Source: Marinifilum flexuosum (GTDB lineage Bacteria; Bacteroidota; Bacteroidia; Bacteroidales; Marinifilaceae). Taken from it: DNA of 64,000 bases. The notes under the pieces were generated by a model. It did no database searches and was not told the origin of the DNA. It was given only the letters and a program-made list of their open reading frames with translations. The DNA lies in contig NZ_RAPQ01000008.1 in NCBI RefSeq assembly GCF_003610555.1, positions 248,001-312,000 of the forward strand, in the 5' to 3' direction. The translations under genes were made by a program, and so were the position numbers. Shown here one piece after another: positions 18,739 through 27,488 of this stretch. Numbering within the stretch: the stretch's first letter is position 1; each line of letters begins with the position of its first letter.

Positions 18739-18770
18739 AGAGACTTGCTGCATGGTGAGTCTCTTTTTTT
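18739..18770 (+). terminator. Terminator of the dCMP deaminase-CtpA operon
   Basis: A ten-pair stem agagacttgc/gtgagtctct with a tgcatg loop (18739-18764) is followed by seven T. Confidence 0.85.
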
Positions 18771-18796
18771 GTTGTCATTAAAGTATTTCTAAAACA

Positions 18797-18970
18797 GATA
18801 ACGGTACGCTGTACCTTTGTTTTTTATATTGAAATTACCTATAAATATTATGGTGCTCCGCACCTTAGTGATGATCTACTTTTATTTGTGAGAAAAGCAG
18901 CAGAGCTGCGTAAGATTTATAGGCTTATCATTTGAGTTTCTTTAGTAGGTGCAGCGCACCGTAACCTTTA
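18797..18970 (-). repeat. Four-hairpin repeat element, solitary copy
   Basis: Four hairpins, each a 5-bp stem with a 3-nt loop, lie at 18803-18815 (ggtac-gct-gtacc), 18852-18864 (ggtgc-tcc-gcacc), 18897-18909 (gcagc-aga-gctgc) and 18948-18960 (ggtgc-agc-gcacc). Read on the minus strand the order and loops match the three copies at 52.7-53.8 kb, and some linker sequence (ctataaat next to the second hairpin, atatttatag next to the third) is shared. The 500-base gap around it, 18712-19214, holds no gene. Confidence 0.8.
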
Positions 18971-19214
18971 TTACAGGTGGTATTTTCATATGCTTAAATT
19001 TTCATATTTAAGCCACATGATAATTTTAATCATCTCCCTGTGTGAGAATTTAGACGATTAAATTTACATGCTCGTTTCATCTAATCAAGAAATTTTCCAT
19101 TTCAAAAAAAATTAAAGCCAATTAAACCTTCCAACTTTTCAAAAGTCAAAGAACCGAATTCGATTTTAAAAAGCGCTGAAATTTAGTAAATGAGAACATT
19201 AAAATTTTAGATAT

Positions 19215-20075
19215 ATGAAACGATCAGTTATAGTTGGAATGATTTGCATGTTTGTGGTGGCTGGAATGTCGAACCTATATGCACAACAAAATAGAGGAGA
19301 ACGCGGACAAAGAAACGTACAATGCCAAAAAGGTGAGCGTTGTAATCTTAGCGATGCACAAAAAGAACAAATGAAAGAGGCGCGTACCAAGTACGCAAAG
19401 CAAACTCTTGATATCAAGAATGAATTAAACGAGTTACAGGCAAAGCAGCAAACTTTGGTTTCGGCTGAAAAACCAAATCAATCGCAAGTTTATGCCAATA
19501 TCGATAAAATGACTGCATTAAAGAAGGAGTTGCACCTTCAGAAATTAGATATGCGAATGGAAATGCGTTCGTTTTTAACTGAGGAGCAATTGTTGCGTGC
19601 CGATGCCCGACCAAATCACCGAAAGGGAATGAAACAAGGCCGTGGAGGAAAGAAAGGAATGGCACAGGGCAGAATGCATGGGAAACGTGGACATGGACAA
19701 ATGCAAGGCAAAAGAGGCATGGGAGCACAAAAAGGCATGCAAGCTGGCAAAGGAAAACGAAACATGTTGGACTTGAGCGATGATCAGCAGGCAAAAATGA
19801 AAGAATTGCGTTTGGCTCAAATGAAGGATACCAAATCTTTACGCGATGAGGCCGAAGAGCTAAGATTGAAGCAAAGAAACTTAATGACGGATGAAAATCC
19901 GGATAAAAAAGTATTGGTTGCCAATGTAAATCGCTTGGCGGATATTCAAAACACTTTGGCAAAAAAGAAATTCGACCATAAAATGGAAGTTCGCCAAATT
20001 CTTGATGAAGATCAGTTGGTAATATTTATGAGTAGAGCAGGCAAAGGTTTTCATAGAGGCCACGGCAGGTGGTAA
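19215..20075 (+). CDS. Periplasmic Spy/CpxP-like protein with two domain copies and a cationic Gly/Met/His linker
   Basis: The protein has 286 residues with a signal peptide (ending SNLYAQ). Two similar helical segments are present. The first (about 43-125) begins LSDAQKEQMKEAR and ends LTEEQLLR. The second (about 188-270) begins LSDDQQAKMKELR and ends LDEDQLVIF, matching the paired LTxxQ-type motifs of Spy/CpxP chaperones. They are joined by about 55 residues rich in Gly, Lys, Arg, Met, His and Gln (GKKGMAQGRMHGKRGHG). The tail ends GFHRGHGRW. Spy-like proteins bind unfolded periplasmic proteins; the linker could bind metal or RNA-like polyanions, which is inference only. Monocistronic with its own terminator. 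Confidence 0.75.
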   Translation: MKRSVIVGMICMFVVAGMSNLYAQQNRGERGQRNVQCQKGERCNLSDAQKEQMKEARTKYAKQTLDIKNELNELQAKQQTLVSAEKPNQSQVYANIDKMTALKKELHLQKLDMRMEMRSFLTEEQLLRADARPNHRKGMKQGRGGKKGMAQGRMHGKRGHGQMQGKRGMGAQKGMQAGKGKRNMLDLSDDQQAKMKELRLAQMKDTKSLRDEAEELRLKQRNLMTDENPDKKVLVANVNRLADIQNTLAKKKFDHKMEVRQILDEDQLVIFMSRAGKGFHRGHGRW

Positions 20076-20097
20076 CACTGGATATAATTAGGTTAGG

Positions 20098-20127
20098 AGA
20101 GGTTCTAAAAAAGAACCTCTTTTTTTA
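20098..20127 (+). terminator. Terminator of the Spy-like gene
   Basis: A nine-pair stem agaggttct/agaacctct with an A5 loop (20098-20120) is followed by seven T. Confidence 0.9.
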
Positions 20128-20149
20128 TGAAAGCCTTGAAATTAGGTTA

Positions 20150-20183
20150 TAAAAAAGTCCAACTACATAGATGTAATTGGACT
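20150..20183 (-). terminator. Terminator of hemN
   Basis: The stem agtccaa-tacat/atgta-ttggact (20156-20183, one mismatch) is followed on the minus strand by a T run (20151-20156). Confidence 0.8.
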
Positions 20184-20217
20184 GATTAATTATTTTGTAT
20201 CTGTGAGAGTTAACCCT

Positions 20218-21582
20218 TTAAATCGCTTTCGAAAACATTTTATCGCCACCTTTTTGCGAGTAGCGCAGTTTGTTGTCGAATGGTTTGGCAATGTTTCTCA
20301 GGAAAATCATGCCTAAATCGGTAACGATTAGTTTTTCTTCGTCCAGTTCAATAATTCCTTCTTCTTTCATTACTTTTAGTTCTTCGGTAATGTTTTCAGG
20401 TAGGTATTTTTTTAATTCATCGGTAAAGAACAACTCACGACGACAAGTAATGTCTAAAATGGCACGTTTTACGGTCAAATCTTCATCCGTAAGGAAATAA
20501 CCTTTCACCAAATCCAATTCTCCTTTTTCGCAGGCTGCTTGGTACAAATGAATTTCTTTTGGGTTTTGCGCATAAGCATACTTGGCATCAGAAATAGATG
20601 ATGCACCCAAACCAATCAGTAATTCGGTGTGGGAAGTATTGTATCCCATAAAGTTTCGGTGCAGGCGCTTTTCTTCCCTGGCCACAAACAATTCGTCGTG
20701 CGGCAATGAGAAGTGATCCATACCTATATCGCTGTAGTTGAGTTCAGCCAATTTTTCTTTTCCCAAATCGTATAAAGCACGCTTGGCTGCACTATCGGGA
20801 ATATCGGCATCGGTAAACATGCGCTGGCCTTTGGTTTTCCATGGTACATGAGCATACGAATAGTAGGCAATTCTATCTGGTTTCAGTTCCGAAACTTTCT
20901 CAAAAGTATCGCGAACCGATGAAATTTGTTGTTTTGGCAATCCGTAAATCAAATCGAAATTCACCGATTGGTAGCCAATTTCTCTGGCAGCTTCGGTAAC
21001 TTCTTTTACAATTTCGAAACTTTGTTTGCGGTTAATGACACGCTGTACTTCAGGGTCGAAATCTTGAACTCCAAAGCTTACTCTTCTGAAACCAACATCA
21101 TACAAAGCTTTCAAATGCTCTCTTGTAGTATTGTTTGGATGCCCTTCGAAACTGAATTCATAATTCTCATGCAAAATGGCATTTTCCTTAATGCCGTTGA
21201 TCAGTTTCTTAAGGTTTTCCGGACTGAAGAAAGTGGGGGTACCACCACCCAGGTGCAATTCCCGAAGAATTGGCTTTTCGCCAAAAGTATTAAGGTATAT
21301 TTTCCACTCCTGAAGCAGAGCATCAATATATTTGTCTTCAACTCCATGATCTCGAGTAATCACTTTTGTGCAAGCACAATAAGTACACAAGCGTTCGCAA
21401 TAGGGCAAATGCACATAAATACTAATTCCTTTTGTTGAATTCGATTCATCAAAAGTGCGTTTAACTACTTTTAACCAGTCTTTTGTGTCTGGTTTATCAT
21501 CACCCCAAAATGGTACTGTTGGATAACTGGTGTATCGTGGTACGGGAACGTTGTACTTTTCGATTAAGAGCTCTTTGTTCAT
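20218..21582 (-). CDS. hemN: Oxygen-independent coproporphyrinogen III oxidase
   Basis: This radical-SAM enzyme converts coproporphyrinogen III to protoporphyrinogen IX in heme synthesis without oxygen. It has 454 residues from the ATG at 21582 (MNKELLIEKYNV). With that start, the [4Fe-4S] cysteines in CERLCTYCAC fall at 62, 66 and 69, with Cys71 next, the same numbers as in E. coli HemN. The frame has an earlier ATG at 21606, but a TATCTTTG box at plus 21608-21615 would put the transcript start at or past it, so the later ATG is favoured. Other motifs are HLGGGTPTF, YGLPKQ and the HemN C-terminal winged part. Single gene. Confidence 0.93.
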   Translation of the reverse strand: MNKELLIEKYNVPVPRYTSYPTVPFWGDDKPDTKDWLKVVKRTFDESNSTKGISIYVHLPYCERLCTYCACTKVITRDHGVEDKYIDALLQEWKIYLNTFGEKPILRELHLGGGTPTFFSPENLKKLINGIKENAILHENYEFSFEGHPNNTTREHLKALYDVGFRRVSFGVQDFDPEVQRVINRKQSFEIVKEVTEAAREIGYQSVNFDLIYGLPKQQISSVRDTFEKVSELKPDRIAYYSYAHVPWKTKGQRMFTDADIPDSAAKRALYDLGKEKLAELNYSDIGMDHFSLPHDELFVAREEKRLHRNFMGYNTSHTELLIGLGASSISDAKYAYAQNPKEIHLYQAACEKGELDLVKGYFLTDEDLTVKRAILDITCRRELFFTDELKKYLPENITEELKVMKEEGIIELDEEKLIVTDLGMIFLRNIAKPFDNKLRYSQKGGDKMFSKAI

Positions 21583-21607
21583 GAAAAATTCTTTTGCCTT
21601 ATTCATA

Positions 21608-21615
21608 CAAAGATA
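21608..21615 (-). promoter_or_regulatory. -7 box of hemN
   Basis: On the minus strand the bases read TATCTTTG, a match to TAnnTTTG, with no good -33 box. It decides the hemN start in favour of 21582. Confidence 0.5.
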
Positions 21616-21713
21616 TCTTTTTTTACCAATTTATTTTATTGGAATTAATTGTTCTTGCGTGATGAACTTGAGATCAAAATTGATATTTTTATAAGAGCCT
21701 AAAATCAACTGCA

Positions 21714-22442
21714 ATGAATATCAATGTAAAAGAAAGTTTTATTGAAAAGTTTGGGAAGTATTTTGGGGAAGAAACCGATCTTCCCATTGCCTTTTGGTAT
21801 GGTAATGATCTCTTGCAGGAGGAAGAGATACGACCGAAAAACTGGATGTGTATTATTGGGCAGTTAAACAGGATAAGAAAAGGGGAGAGTTTAAGCTTCT
21901 CTGCTGATTCGGTAAGCTGTGGGGGAGGTAAAACCTATTGTGGTTTTTCAGAATTTATGCCAGGTTTGGCTGATTTTCTCTCTATCGGAAAGGAAAGATA
22001 TCTTCAGAATCCTGAAATTGCCCAAAAAGTGATCAATCAGTTTCCTGTGTATAATGCTCCTGCCAAATACATCAGTTTTAAAAGGTGGGATCAATTATTG
22101 GAAGAGGATGAGCCCGAAGTGATAATCTTTTTTGCCAAACCGGATGTTTTGTCGGGTTTGTTTACTTTATCGAACTATGATCAAAGTGAATTGCAGAGTA
22201 CAATTGTACCTTTTTCTTCAGGTTGTGGCTCAATTATTACTTTCCCGTACCAAGAGAGCCAAAAAGAAAATCCAAAAGCCATCCTTGGAATGTTTGATGT
22301 TTCTGCACGTCCTTATGTGCCTGCCAATACTTTGAGTTTGGCGATTCCAATGAAAAAAATGCTTGATATGATTGCCAATATGGACGAGAGTTTTTTGGCA
22401 ACTGATGAGTGGACCAAAGTGAAAAACAGAATAAGCAGATAA
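21714..22442 (+). CDS. DUF169 family protein
   Basis: The 242-residue cytoplasmic protein matches DUF169 (COG2043) in its typical points: LPIAFWYG near the N-terminus, a Cys-containing SVSCGGGKTYCGF, YISFKRWDQL, IIFFAKPDVLSG and FSSGCGSIITFPY. The function of the family is not known. The conserved cysteines (SCGGG, YCGF, SGCGS) suggest a metal or redox site. It is the first gene of an operon with butyrate kinase (10-base gap) and a small hydrolase. Confidence 0.85.
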   Translation: MNINVKESFIEKFGKYFGEETDLPIAFWYGNDLLQEEEIRPKNWMCIIGQLNRIRKGESLSFSADSVSCGGGKTYCGFSEFMPGLADFLSIGKERYLQNPEIAQKVINQFPVYNAPAKYISFKRWDQLLEEDEPEVIIFFAKPDVLSGLFTLSNYDQSELQSTIVPFSSGCGSIITFPYQESQKENPKAILGMFDVSARPYVPANTLSLAIPMKKMLDMIANMDESFLATDEWTKVKNRISR

Positions 22443-22452
22443 TTATAGAATT

Positions 22453-23526
22453 ATGAATTCAAATGAAATAGTGGTTGTGATTAACCCGGGATCAACTTCA
22501 ACCAAAATAGCACTTTACAACCGGGTAGGATTGGTAGAAGATTTTGTAGCGAGACATTTACAAAAAGATCTGGATCGGTATAATCGTGTCACCGATCAGT
22601 TCGAATACCGATTTGAAATGTTAAAAGACTGTTTGAATGGTATGCTGAATGGCAAGGGCTATTCGGTTGTTGGTATTGTTGGTAGAGGTGGAATTGTAAA
22701 GCCATTGGAAGGGGGAACTTATCGAATTAGTAATGAGTTTTTAGAAGATGCACGAACTGGAAAATATGGAGATCATGCATCGAATTTGGGAAGTTTGTTG
22801 GCAAATAAATTGGCCAAACATCATGGATTAGATGAAAGTTATACGGTTGATCCGGTTTCGGCTGGAAATATTATTGATAAGGCGCAAATTTCGGGTGTTC
22901 CAGGCATTGAAAGAAATCGTAGAGGACATCCCTTAAATATGAAAATGACCGCCAGAAAAATTGCCGATCGGCAAGGCATTGCCTACGAAGATGCCAAGTA
23001 TGTAATTGCACACCTTGGAGGAGGAATATCCATAGCTTCGGTTGAAGGAGGAAAAATTACCGACGTAAATGATGCTTTGATGGGAATGGGGCCATTTTCT
23101 CCGAACCGTGCAGGTGCAATTCCTACACGTGGTATTATGGATTTGTGCTACTCAAAACCACGAAAAGAAGTGGAAACACTATTAAGTAAAAACAGTGGAT
23201 TAAAAGCATATTTGGGTGTTGATGATTTGCGTGATGTTTTTAAATTGATTGAAGCAGGAAATGAAAAAGCTCGCTTGGTTTATGATGCTTTTGTGTACCA
23301 GATTGCCAAGGAAATTGGGGCTTACCATACTGCTATGAAATGTAAAGCCAATGGAATTATTATTACTGGCGGAATTGCCTATTCCGACCGTTTTATTGCA
23401 GATTTAAAGGATTATGTTGGTTGTTTAACGGAATTCTTTGTATATCCTGGTGAAAATGAAATGGAAGCACTGGCTGAAGGGGCATTCCGTGTAATTGATG
23501 GCAAAGAACTGGCATTGGAATATTAG
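22453..23526 (+). CDS. buk: Butyrate kinase
   Basis: This 357-residue ASKHA-fold acyl kinase interconverts butyrate (or a branched short-chain acid) plus ATP with the acyl phosphate. The family start VVINPGSTSTKIALYN, the GRGG and HASNLG segments, AHLGGGISIASVEGGK, and the late NGIIITGGIAYSD are all present. The usual partner, phosphate butyryltransferase, is not within the window. The gene sits between the DUF169 gene (10 bases upstream) and an alpha/beta hydrolase (24 bases downstream). It may act on branched acyl phosphates in amino-acid fermentation; that is inference. Confidence 0.92.
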   Translation: MNSNEIVVVINPGSTSTKIALYNRVGLVEDFVARHLQKDLDRYNRVTDQFEYRFEMLKDCLNGMLNGKGYSVVGIVGRGGIVKPLEGGTYRISNEFLEDARTGKYGDHASNLGSLLANKLAKHHGLDESYTVDPVSAGNIIDKAQISGVPGIERNRRGHPLNMKMTARKIADRQGIAYEDAKYVIAHLGGGISIASVEGGKITDVNDALMGMGPFSPNRAGAIPTRGIMDLCYSKPRKEVETLLSKNSGLKAYLGVDDLRDVFKLIEAGNEKARLVYDAFVYQIAKEIGAYHTAMKCKANGIIITGGIAYSDRFIADLKDYVGCLTEFFVYPGENEMEALAEGAFRVIDGKELALEY

Positions 23527-23550
23527 AAAAACTTAAAGTAGAAGCTTAAA

Positions 23551-24048
23551 ATGAAAGTTGTTTTTTCACATGGTAAAGAAAGTGGCCCTTGGGGAACGAA
23601 AATAAAGAGATTAAGCGAAATAGCTAAACGAAAAGGATTCGAGGTGGATAGTTTGGATTATCGTGCCTATTCAAATCCCGATGATCGGGTAAATCAACTC
23701 TTAAACTATTTAAAAGGTGAGGAGAAGGATTTTATATTGGTTGGCTCAAGTATGGGCGGATATGTTTCTTTGGTAGCTTCGGAGAAAATTAATTCGAAAG
23801 CCATATTTCTGATGGCTCCAGCTTTATATTTAGAAGGATATGCAAAACAGGAATACTCACTTAATGGCAAGCATATTCATATTGTTCACGGAAAATCGGA
23901 TGAAATTATACCTTACGAACATTCGGTTCGATATGCCAAAGAGTCGAAATGTACGTTGCATTTAATAGAAGGTGATCATAGACTGAATTCATCTTTGGAG
24001 AAAGTAGAAAGTATTTTTGAAAATTTTCTGGAAAAAGTTTTAGAATAA
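23551..24048 (+). CDS. Small alpha/beta hydrolase (YqiA-like)
   Basis: The protein has 165 residues, short for the fold. It carries the oxyanion start FSHGKESGPWG, the nucleophile elbow GSSMGGYVS (Ser about 68), an acid in HGKSDEIIP and the His in EGDHRL. This fits small esterases of the YqiA/RBBP9 kind. The substrate is unknown, possibly an acyl ester or thioester given the neighbouring acyl kinase (inference). Last gene of the DUF169-buk operon, followed by a shared terminator. Confidence 0.8.
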   Translation: MKVVFSHGKESGPWGTKIKRLSEIAKRKGFEVDSLDYRAYSNPDDRVNQLLNYLKGEEKDFILVGSSMGGYVSLVASEKINSKAIFLMAPALYLEGYAKQEYSLNGKHIHIVHGKSDEIIPYEHSVRYAKESKCTLHLIEGDHRLNSSLEKVESIFENFLEKVLE

Positions 24049-24079
24049 AAAATGCCAGCTTATTGTAAGCTGGCATTTT
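24049..24079. terminator. Bidirectional terminator between the hydrolase gene and trpS
   Basis: A 14-pair perfect stem (24049-24062 with 24066-24079; gccagctta core, ttg loop) is flanked by A and T runs. Confidence 0.92.
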
Positions 24080-24097
24080 CTTTTAAATATATTGAGT

Positions 24098-25090
24098 TTA
24101 GAATTTTCTAAAACCAATTAATCTGCGAACTTCTTCAAGAGTTTTAGATGCACTTTCGCGTGCTTTTTCCGCTCCCAATTTGGTTACTTTGTGCAAGTAT
24201 GCATCGTCTTGCATGATATCCAAAATGCGTTCGCGAATTGGGCTTGTAAAGTTGATAATATCTTCAGCCAACTGCTTTTTCATATCGCCATAGCGAATTT
24301 CACAATTGTTGTACTTGTCGTTAAAGAAATCGTAAGTATCCTTTTCAGAAACGATATCCATTAATGTAAACAAGTTCTGGATTGGTTCAGGTTTTTCCTG
24401 GTTCATTTCTGTTGGACCACTATCTGAAACCGCTTTCATTACTTTTTTACGGATATCTTTTGGATCATCAACCAAGCAGATTGCATTACCTTCCGACTTA
24501 CCCATTTTACCTGATCCATCTAATCCCGGAACTTTAATAAACTCACCTGTGTACGAATAAGCTTGAGGAATTGGGAAGGTTTCTTCACCATAAATGTTGT
24601 TGAATCGGCGTGCAAATTTACGAGCCATCTCCAGGTTTTGCTCCTGATCTTTTCCTACGGGAACCTGATTTGCCTTGTGGATAATAATATCCGTAGCCAT
24701 CAAAACAGGGTAGGTTAGCAAACCAGCATTTACATTTTCTGGTTGCTTACGAGCTTTATCTTTAAAAGAAGTTGTTCTTTCCAACTCTCCCAAGTATGCA
24801 TTCATGTTCATCAACAAATACAATTCAGGAATTTCCGGCACATCACTTTGTACGTAAACCGTTGCTTTTTCAGGATCAATTCCACAAGCCAGGTATTCTG
24901 CCAATACGCGTTTTACGTTGATGTGAAGATCTGCAGGAGTTGGGTGTGTAGTCAGGGAATGCCAATCAGCAATAAAGAAAAAGCAATTGTTATCGTTTTG
25001 CATTTGCACAAAGTTCTTCACTGCTCCGAAGTAATTTCCCAGGTGTAAGTTACCTGTAGATCGAATTCCACTTACTACTGTCTTCATCAT
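24098..25090 (-). CDS. trpS: Tryptophanyl-tRNA synthetase
   Basis: This 330-residue class Ic synthetase charges tRNA-Trp. The HIGH-type motif is in STGNLHLGNYFGA (about 12-24). The KMSKS-type motif is KMGKSEGNA (about 195). FKDKARKQPENVNAGLLTYPVLMATDI is the usual tryptophan-pocket region. Two adjacent ATGs (25090 and 25087) could start it. Single gene on the minus strand. Confidence 0.95.
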   Translation of the reverse strand: MMKTVVSGIRSTGNLHLGNYFGAVKNFVQMQNDNNCFFFIADWHSLTTHPTPADLHINVKRVLAEYLACGIDPEKATVYVQSDVPEIPELYLLMNMNAYLGELERTTSFKDKARKQPENVNAGLLTYPVLMATDIIIHKANQVPVGKDQEQNLEMARKFARRFNNIYGEETFPIPQAYSYTGEFIKVPGLDGSGKMGKSEGNAICLVDDPKDIRKKVMKAVSDSGPTEMNQEKPEPIQNLFTLMDIVSEKDTYDFFNDKYNNCEIRYGDMKKQLAEDIINFTSPIRERILDIMQDDAYLHKVTKLGAEKARESASKTLEEVRRLIGFRKF

Positions 25091-25243
25091 TCAATTCATT
25101 AATCGCTCAAATATGAGCTGTTTATACTTAAAAATTTTAGTTCGACAAAATTATGAAACCTATCCGATAAATAAAATAGTATTAGATAATTCTATTGTTA
25201 TTGAGTATTTAAATTTGATTTCTGAGATTTGATGTTTGGGATT

Positions 25244-25687
25244 TCATGACAAAGCTTGTAATGTTAGCCAAGCCCAAACTACATATCTACAAACTTTTCC
25301 AGCCGCCATAAACAGGGCCATCCAGTACGGATTTGTTCGTAATAATCCCAATCCAATAGGAATTAAATCACCTATAAATGGTAGAAAAGCAAAAAAAGCG
25401 AATGCATTTCCTTTGCTTCTGAGAAACTCTTTGGATTTAATCGCCTTGTCAGGTTTAATTTTCAACCATTTTTCAATTCTCTCCAATTTGCCCAAATATC
25501 CCAGGTAATACCCTGTTAATCCGCCCAACCAATTGCCTAAGCTTGCAATAGCTACAGTCAAGCTGATATCAAAACCAGAATAAACACAAAGACTAAGAAT
25601 TGCCTCTGAGCTAAAGGGGAGAATGGTTGCAGCCAAAAAACTTGCCAGGAACAATCCCCAATATCCATATTCTATCCATTCAGCCAT
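25244..25687 (-). CDS. YqaA/DedA-family (SNARE-associated) membrane protein
   Basis: The 147-residue protein has about four hydrophobic segments, with the pattern ATILPFSSEAILS, LGNWLGGLTGYYLGYLG and FFAFLPFIGDLIPIGLGLLR typical of the short YqaA branch of the DedA superfamily. DedA-like proteins are thought to move or scramble lipids in the inner membrane. The specific role of YqaA is unknown. It is divergent from rbfA; the gap holds the rbfA promoter. Confidence 0.85.
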   Translation of the reverse strand: MAEWIEYGYWGLFLASFLAATILPFSSEAILSLCVYSGFDISLTVAIASLGNWLGGLTGYYLGYLGKLERIEKWLKIKPDKAIKSKEFLRSKGNAFAFFAFLPFIGDLIPIGLGLLRTNPYWMALFMAAGKVCRYVVWAWLTLQALS

Positions 25688-25799
25688 GCTGCAAATGTAT
25701 AAAAAGCAAATGCTTTCCTATCGAACTCAGCTTTTAACTTTTCAATTCTTGGACTTTTGTACTTTTTTAACCTTTCGACTTTTCGACTCTTCAAAACTT

Positions 25800-25822
25800 T
25801 TCAAGACTTTATTATATCTTTG
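25800..25822 (+). promoter_or_regulatory. rbfA promoter, shared with dusB
   Basis: The -7 box TATCTTTG is at 25815-25822. The 23 bases 25800-25822 are identical to the dusB promoter on the other strand (29938-29960). Upstream, TTCGACT occurs at about 25773-25789 in short tandem form (ctttcgacttttcgactc). Confidence 0.7.
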
Positions 25823-25844
25823 TATAAAATTTAGAAAAATACAT

Positions 25845-26180
25845 ATGGAGACCACAAGACAAAGCAAAGTTTCAAGATTATTACAAAAGGATTTAGGATT
25901 GATTTTTCAGCAGGAAGGACGAAATCTATTTGGAGGAAAAATGATATCGGTTACTACTGTAAGAATTAGCCCTGATTTGGGACTTGCAAAGGTGTACCTT
26001 AGTATTTTTCCATCAGACAAGTCGGAAGAAACACTTGAGGTGGTTAGAATGAACACCAAGAACATCCGTAGAATTCTAGGAACTAAAGTTGGTAAACAAT
26101 TAAGAGTAGTTCCTGAATTGGCTTTTTACATTGATGATTCTTTGGATTATATCGAGAATATCGACAACTTATTGTCATAA
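25845..26180 (+). CDS. rbfA: 30S ribosome-binding factor
   Basis: The 111-residue KH-like protein helps mature the 5' end of 16S rRNA and the 30S subunit. It starts METTRQSKVSRLLQ at the ATG at 25845. The frame is open back to 25623, but the promoter at 25800-25822 rules that out. Family marks are VTTVRISPDLGLAKVYLSIF and RVVPELAFYIDDSLDY. It is followed 15 bases later by a LolC/E-type permease gene, probably co-transcribed. Confidence 0.92.
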   Translation: METTRQSKVSRLLQKDLGLIFQQEGRNLFGGKMISVTTVRISPDLGLAKVYLSIFPSDKSEETLEVVRMNTKNIRRILGTKVGKQLRVVPELAFYIDDSLDYIENIDNLLS

Positions 26181-26195
26181 ACTCTTCCGCTGAAT

Positions 26196-27410
26196 TTGAA
26201 TTTACCTTTTCACATAGCCAGGCGATACCTGTTTTCAAAGAAAAAACAGAATGTTATCAATATCATTTCACTAATTTCAGTAGTTGGTGTTATGGTTGGT
26301 ACCATGGCTTTGGTAATTGTGTTGTCGGCCTTTAATGGCTTAAATCAATTTATCGATCAGCAGTTTAGTTGTTTCGATCCCGATTTAAAAATACTTCCTG
26401 CAAAAGGCAAAACATTTGTTCCCGATTCAATTTTTGGAGAAATTAAAAACATGGAGCAGGTAGTATTCTTTTCCGAAGTTTTGGAAGAAAATGCGCTTCT
26501 CAAATATGGCAATCGTCAACGTCCTGCAATTGTAAAAGGAGTTGATGAAAACTTTAGCCTGATGACTGGCATTGATACCATGATGACAGATGGGAACTTT
26601 GTGTTGGATACAAATAAGTATCAGTTTGCCGTGTTGGGATATGGAGTTGCATTTGATTTGGGTGTAGGCTTAACTTTTGTAGATCCCATTAAGTTTTATG
26701 TGCCTAAGCGCAATGCTAAAGTTGGACACAATCCTATGAATGCCTTTAATACTGAGATTATATGGCCATCGGGATTTTTTCAGGTTCAACCCGATTTTGA
26801 CACTCAATATACCTTGGTTCCATTAAGTTTTGCACGTAAACTATTCAGTTATCAAAACGAAGTAAGTGCCATAGAACTAGGAATAAATGATTCTGCAGAT
26901 ATTGATGAGGTGAAATCTGAAATACAGGAAATGCTTGGTGATGATTTCCAGGTAAAGAATCGTTACGAATTGCATGATGTCATTTATAAAATGATGAAGA
27001 CAGAAAAGGCCGCAGTTTTCTTCATTTTAGCATTTATCTTGGTAATTGCCTCCTTTAATATCATCGGTTCATTAACCATGTTGATATTGGATAAAAAAGA
27101 GGATGTTAGCACATTAAGAAGTTTGGGTGCAAATGAGCAGACCATTAGACAATTGTTTCTAATCGAAGGTTGTTTGATTTCTTTCTCAGGTGCGCTATTA
27201 GGTGTAGTTCTGGGCATCATAGTTTGTTATTTGCAAATTAAATTTGGATTCGTAAAGTTGGCTGCCGGAAGTTTCTTTATGAACTCTTATCCGGTAAATG
27301 TGCATCTTTCTGATATTTTTATCATCTTTATAACGGTTGTATTAATTGGGTACTTCGCATCGCGTTTTCCTGTACAATACATTACCAAAAGATACTTGCA
27401 GTTTAACTGA
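26196..27410 (+). CDS. FtsX-like ABC permease (LolC/LolE type)
   Basis: The 404-residue protein has one N-terminal membrane segment after PFHIARRYLFSKKKQN, a large extracytoplasmic (MacB-type) domain, and three C-terminal membrane segments including VSTLRSLGANEQTIRQLF. This is the layout of lipoprotein-releasing permeases. The start is a TTG at 26196 (MNLPFHIARRY); homologs in Bacteroidota begin at the same point, and no ATG lies before the domain. It would work with a separate LolD-like ATPase not in the window. Downstream of rbfA. Confidence 0.87.
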   Translation: MNLPFHIARRYLFSKKKQNVINIISLISVVGVMVGTMALVIVLSAFNGLNQFIDQQFSCFDPDLKILPAKGKTFVPDSIFGEIKNMEQVVFFSEVLEENALLKYGNRQRPAIVKGVDENFSLMTGIDTMMTDGNFVLDTNKYQFAVLGYGVAFDLGVGLTFVDPIKFYVPKRNAKVGHNPMNAFNTEIIWPSGFFQVQPDFDTQYTLVPLSFARKLFSYQNEVSAIELGINDSADIDEVKSEIQEMLGDDFQVKNRYELHDVIYKMMKTEKAAVFFILAFILVIASFNIIGSLTMLILDKKEDVSTLRSLGANEQTIRQLFLIEGCLISFSGALLGVVLGIIVCYLQIKFGFVKLAAGSFFMNSYPVNVHLSDIFIIFITVVLIGYFASRFPVQYITKRYLQFN

Positions 27411-27488
27411 TAAGTATTTCCCACTACCGATTAATGAATAGAAATCAAGTTGATTTCTAATAGCGATAACTTATTAAAAATTACAGAA

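Noticed and set aside
19414-19962. 182-residue minus-strand frame opposite the Spy-like gene
   Set aside because: It is antisense to a gene with clear signal peptide and domain repeats, and its composition reflects the biased codons of the linker.
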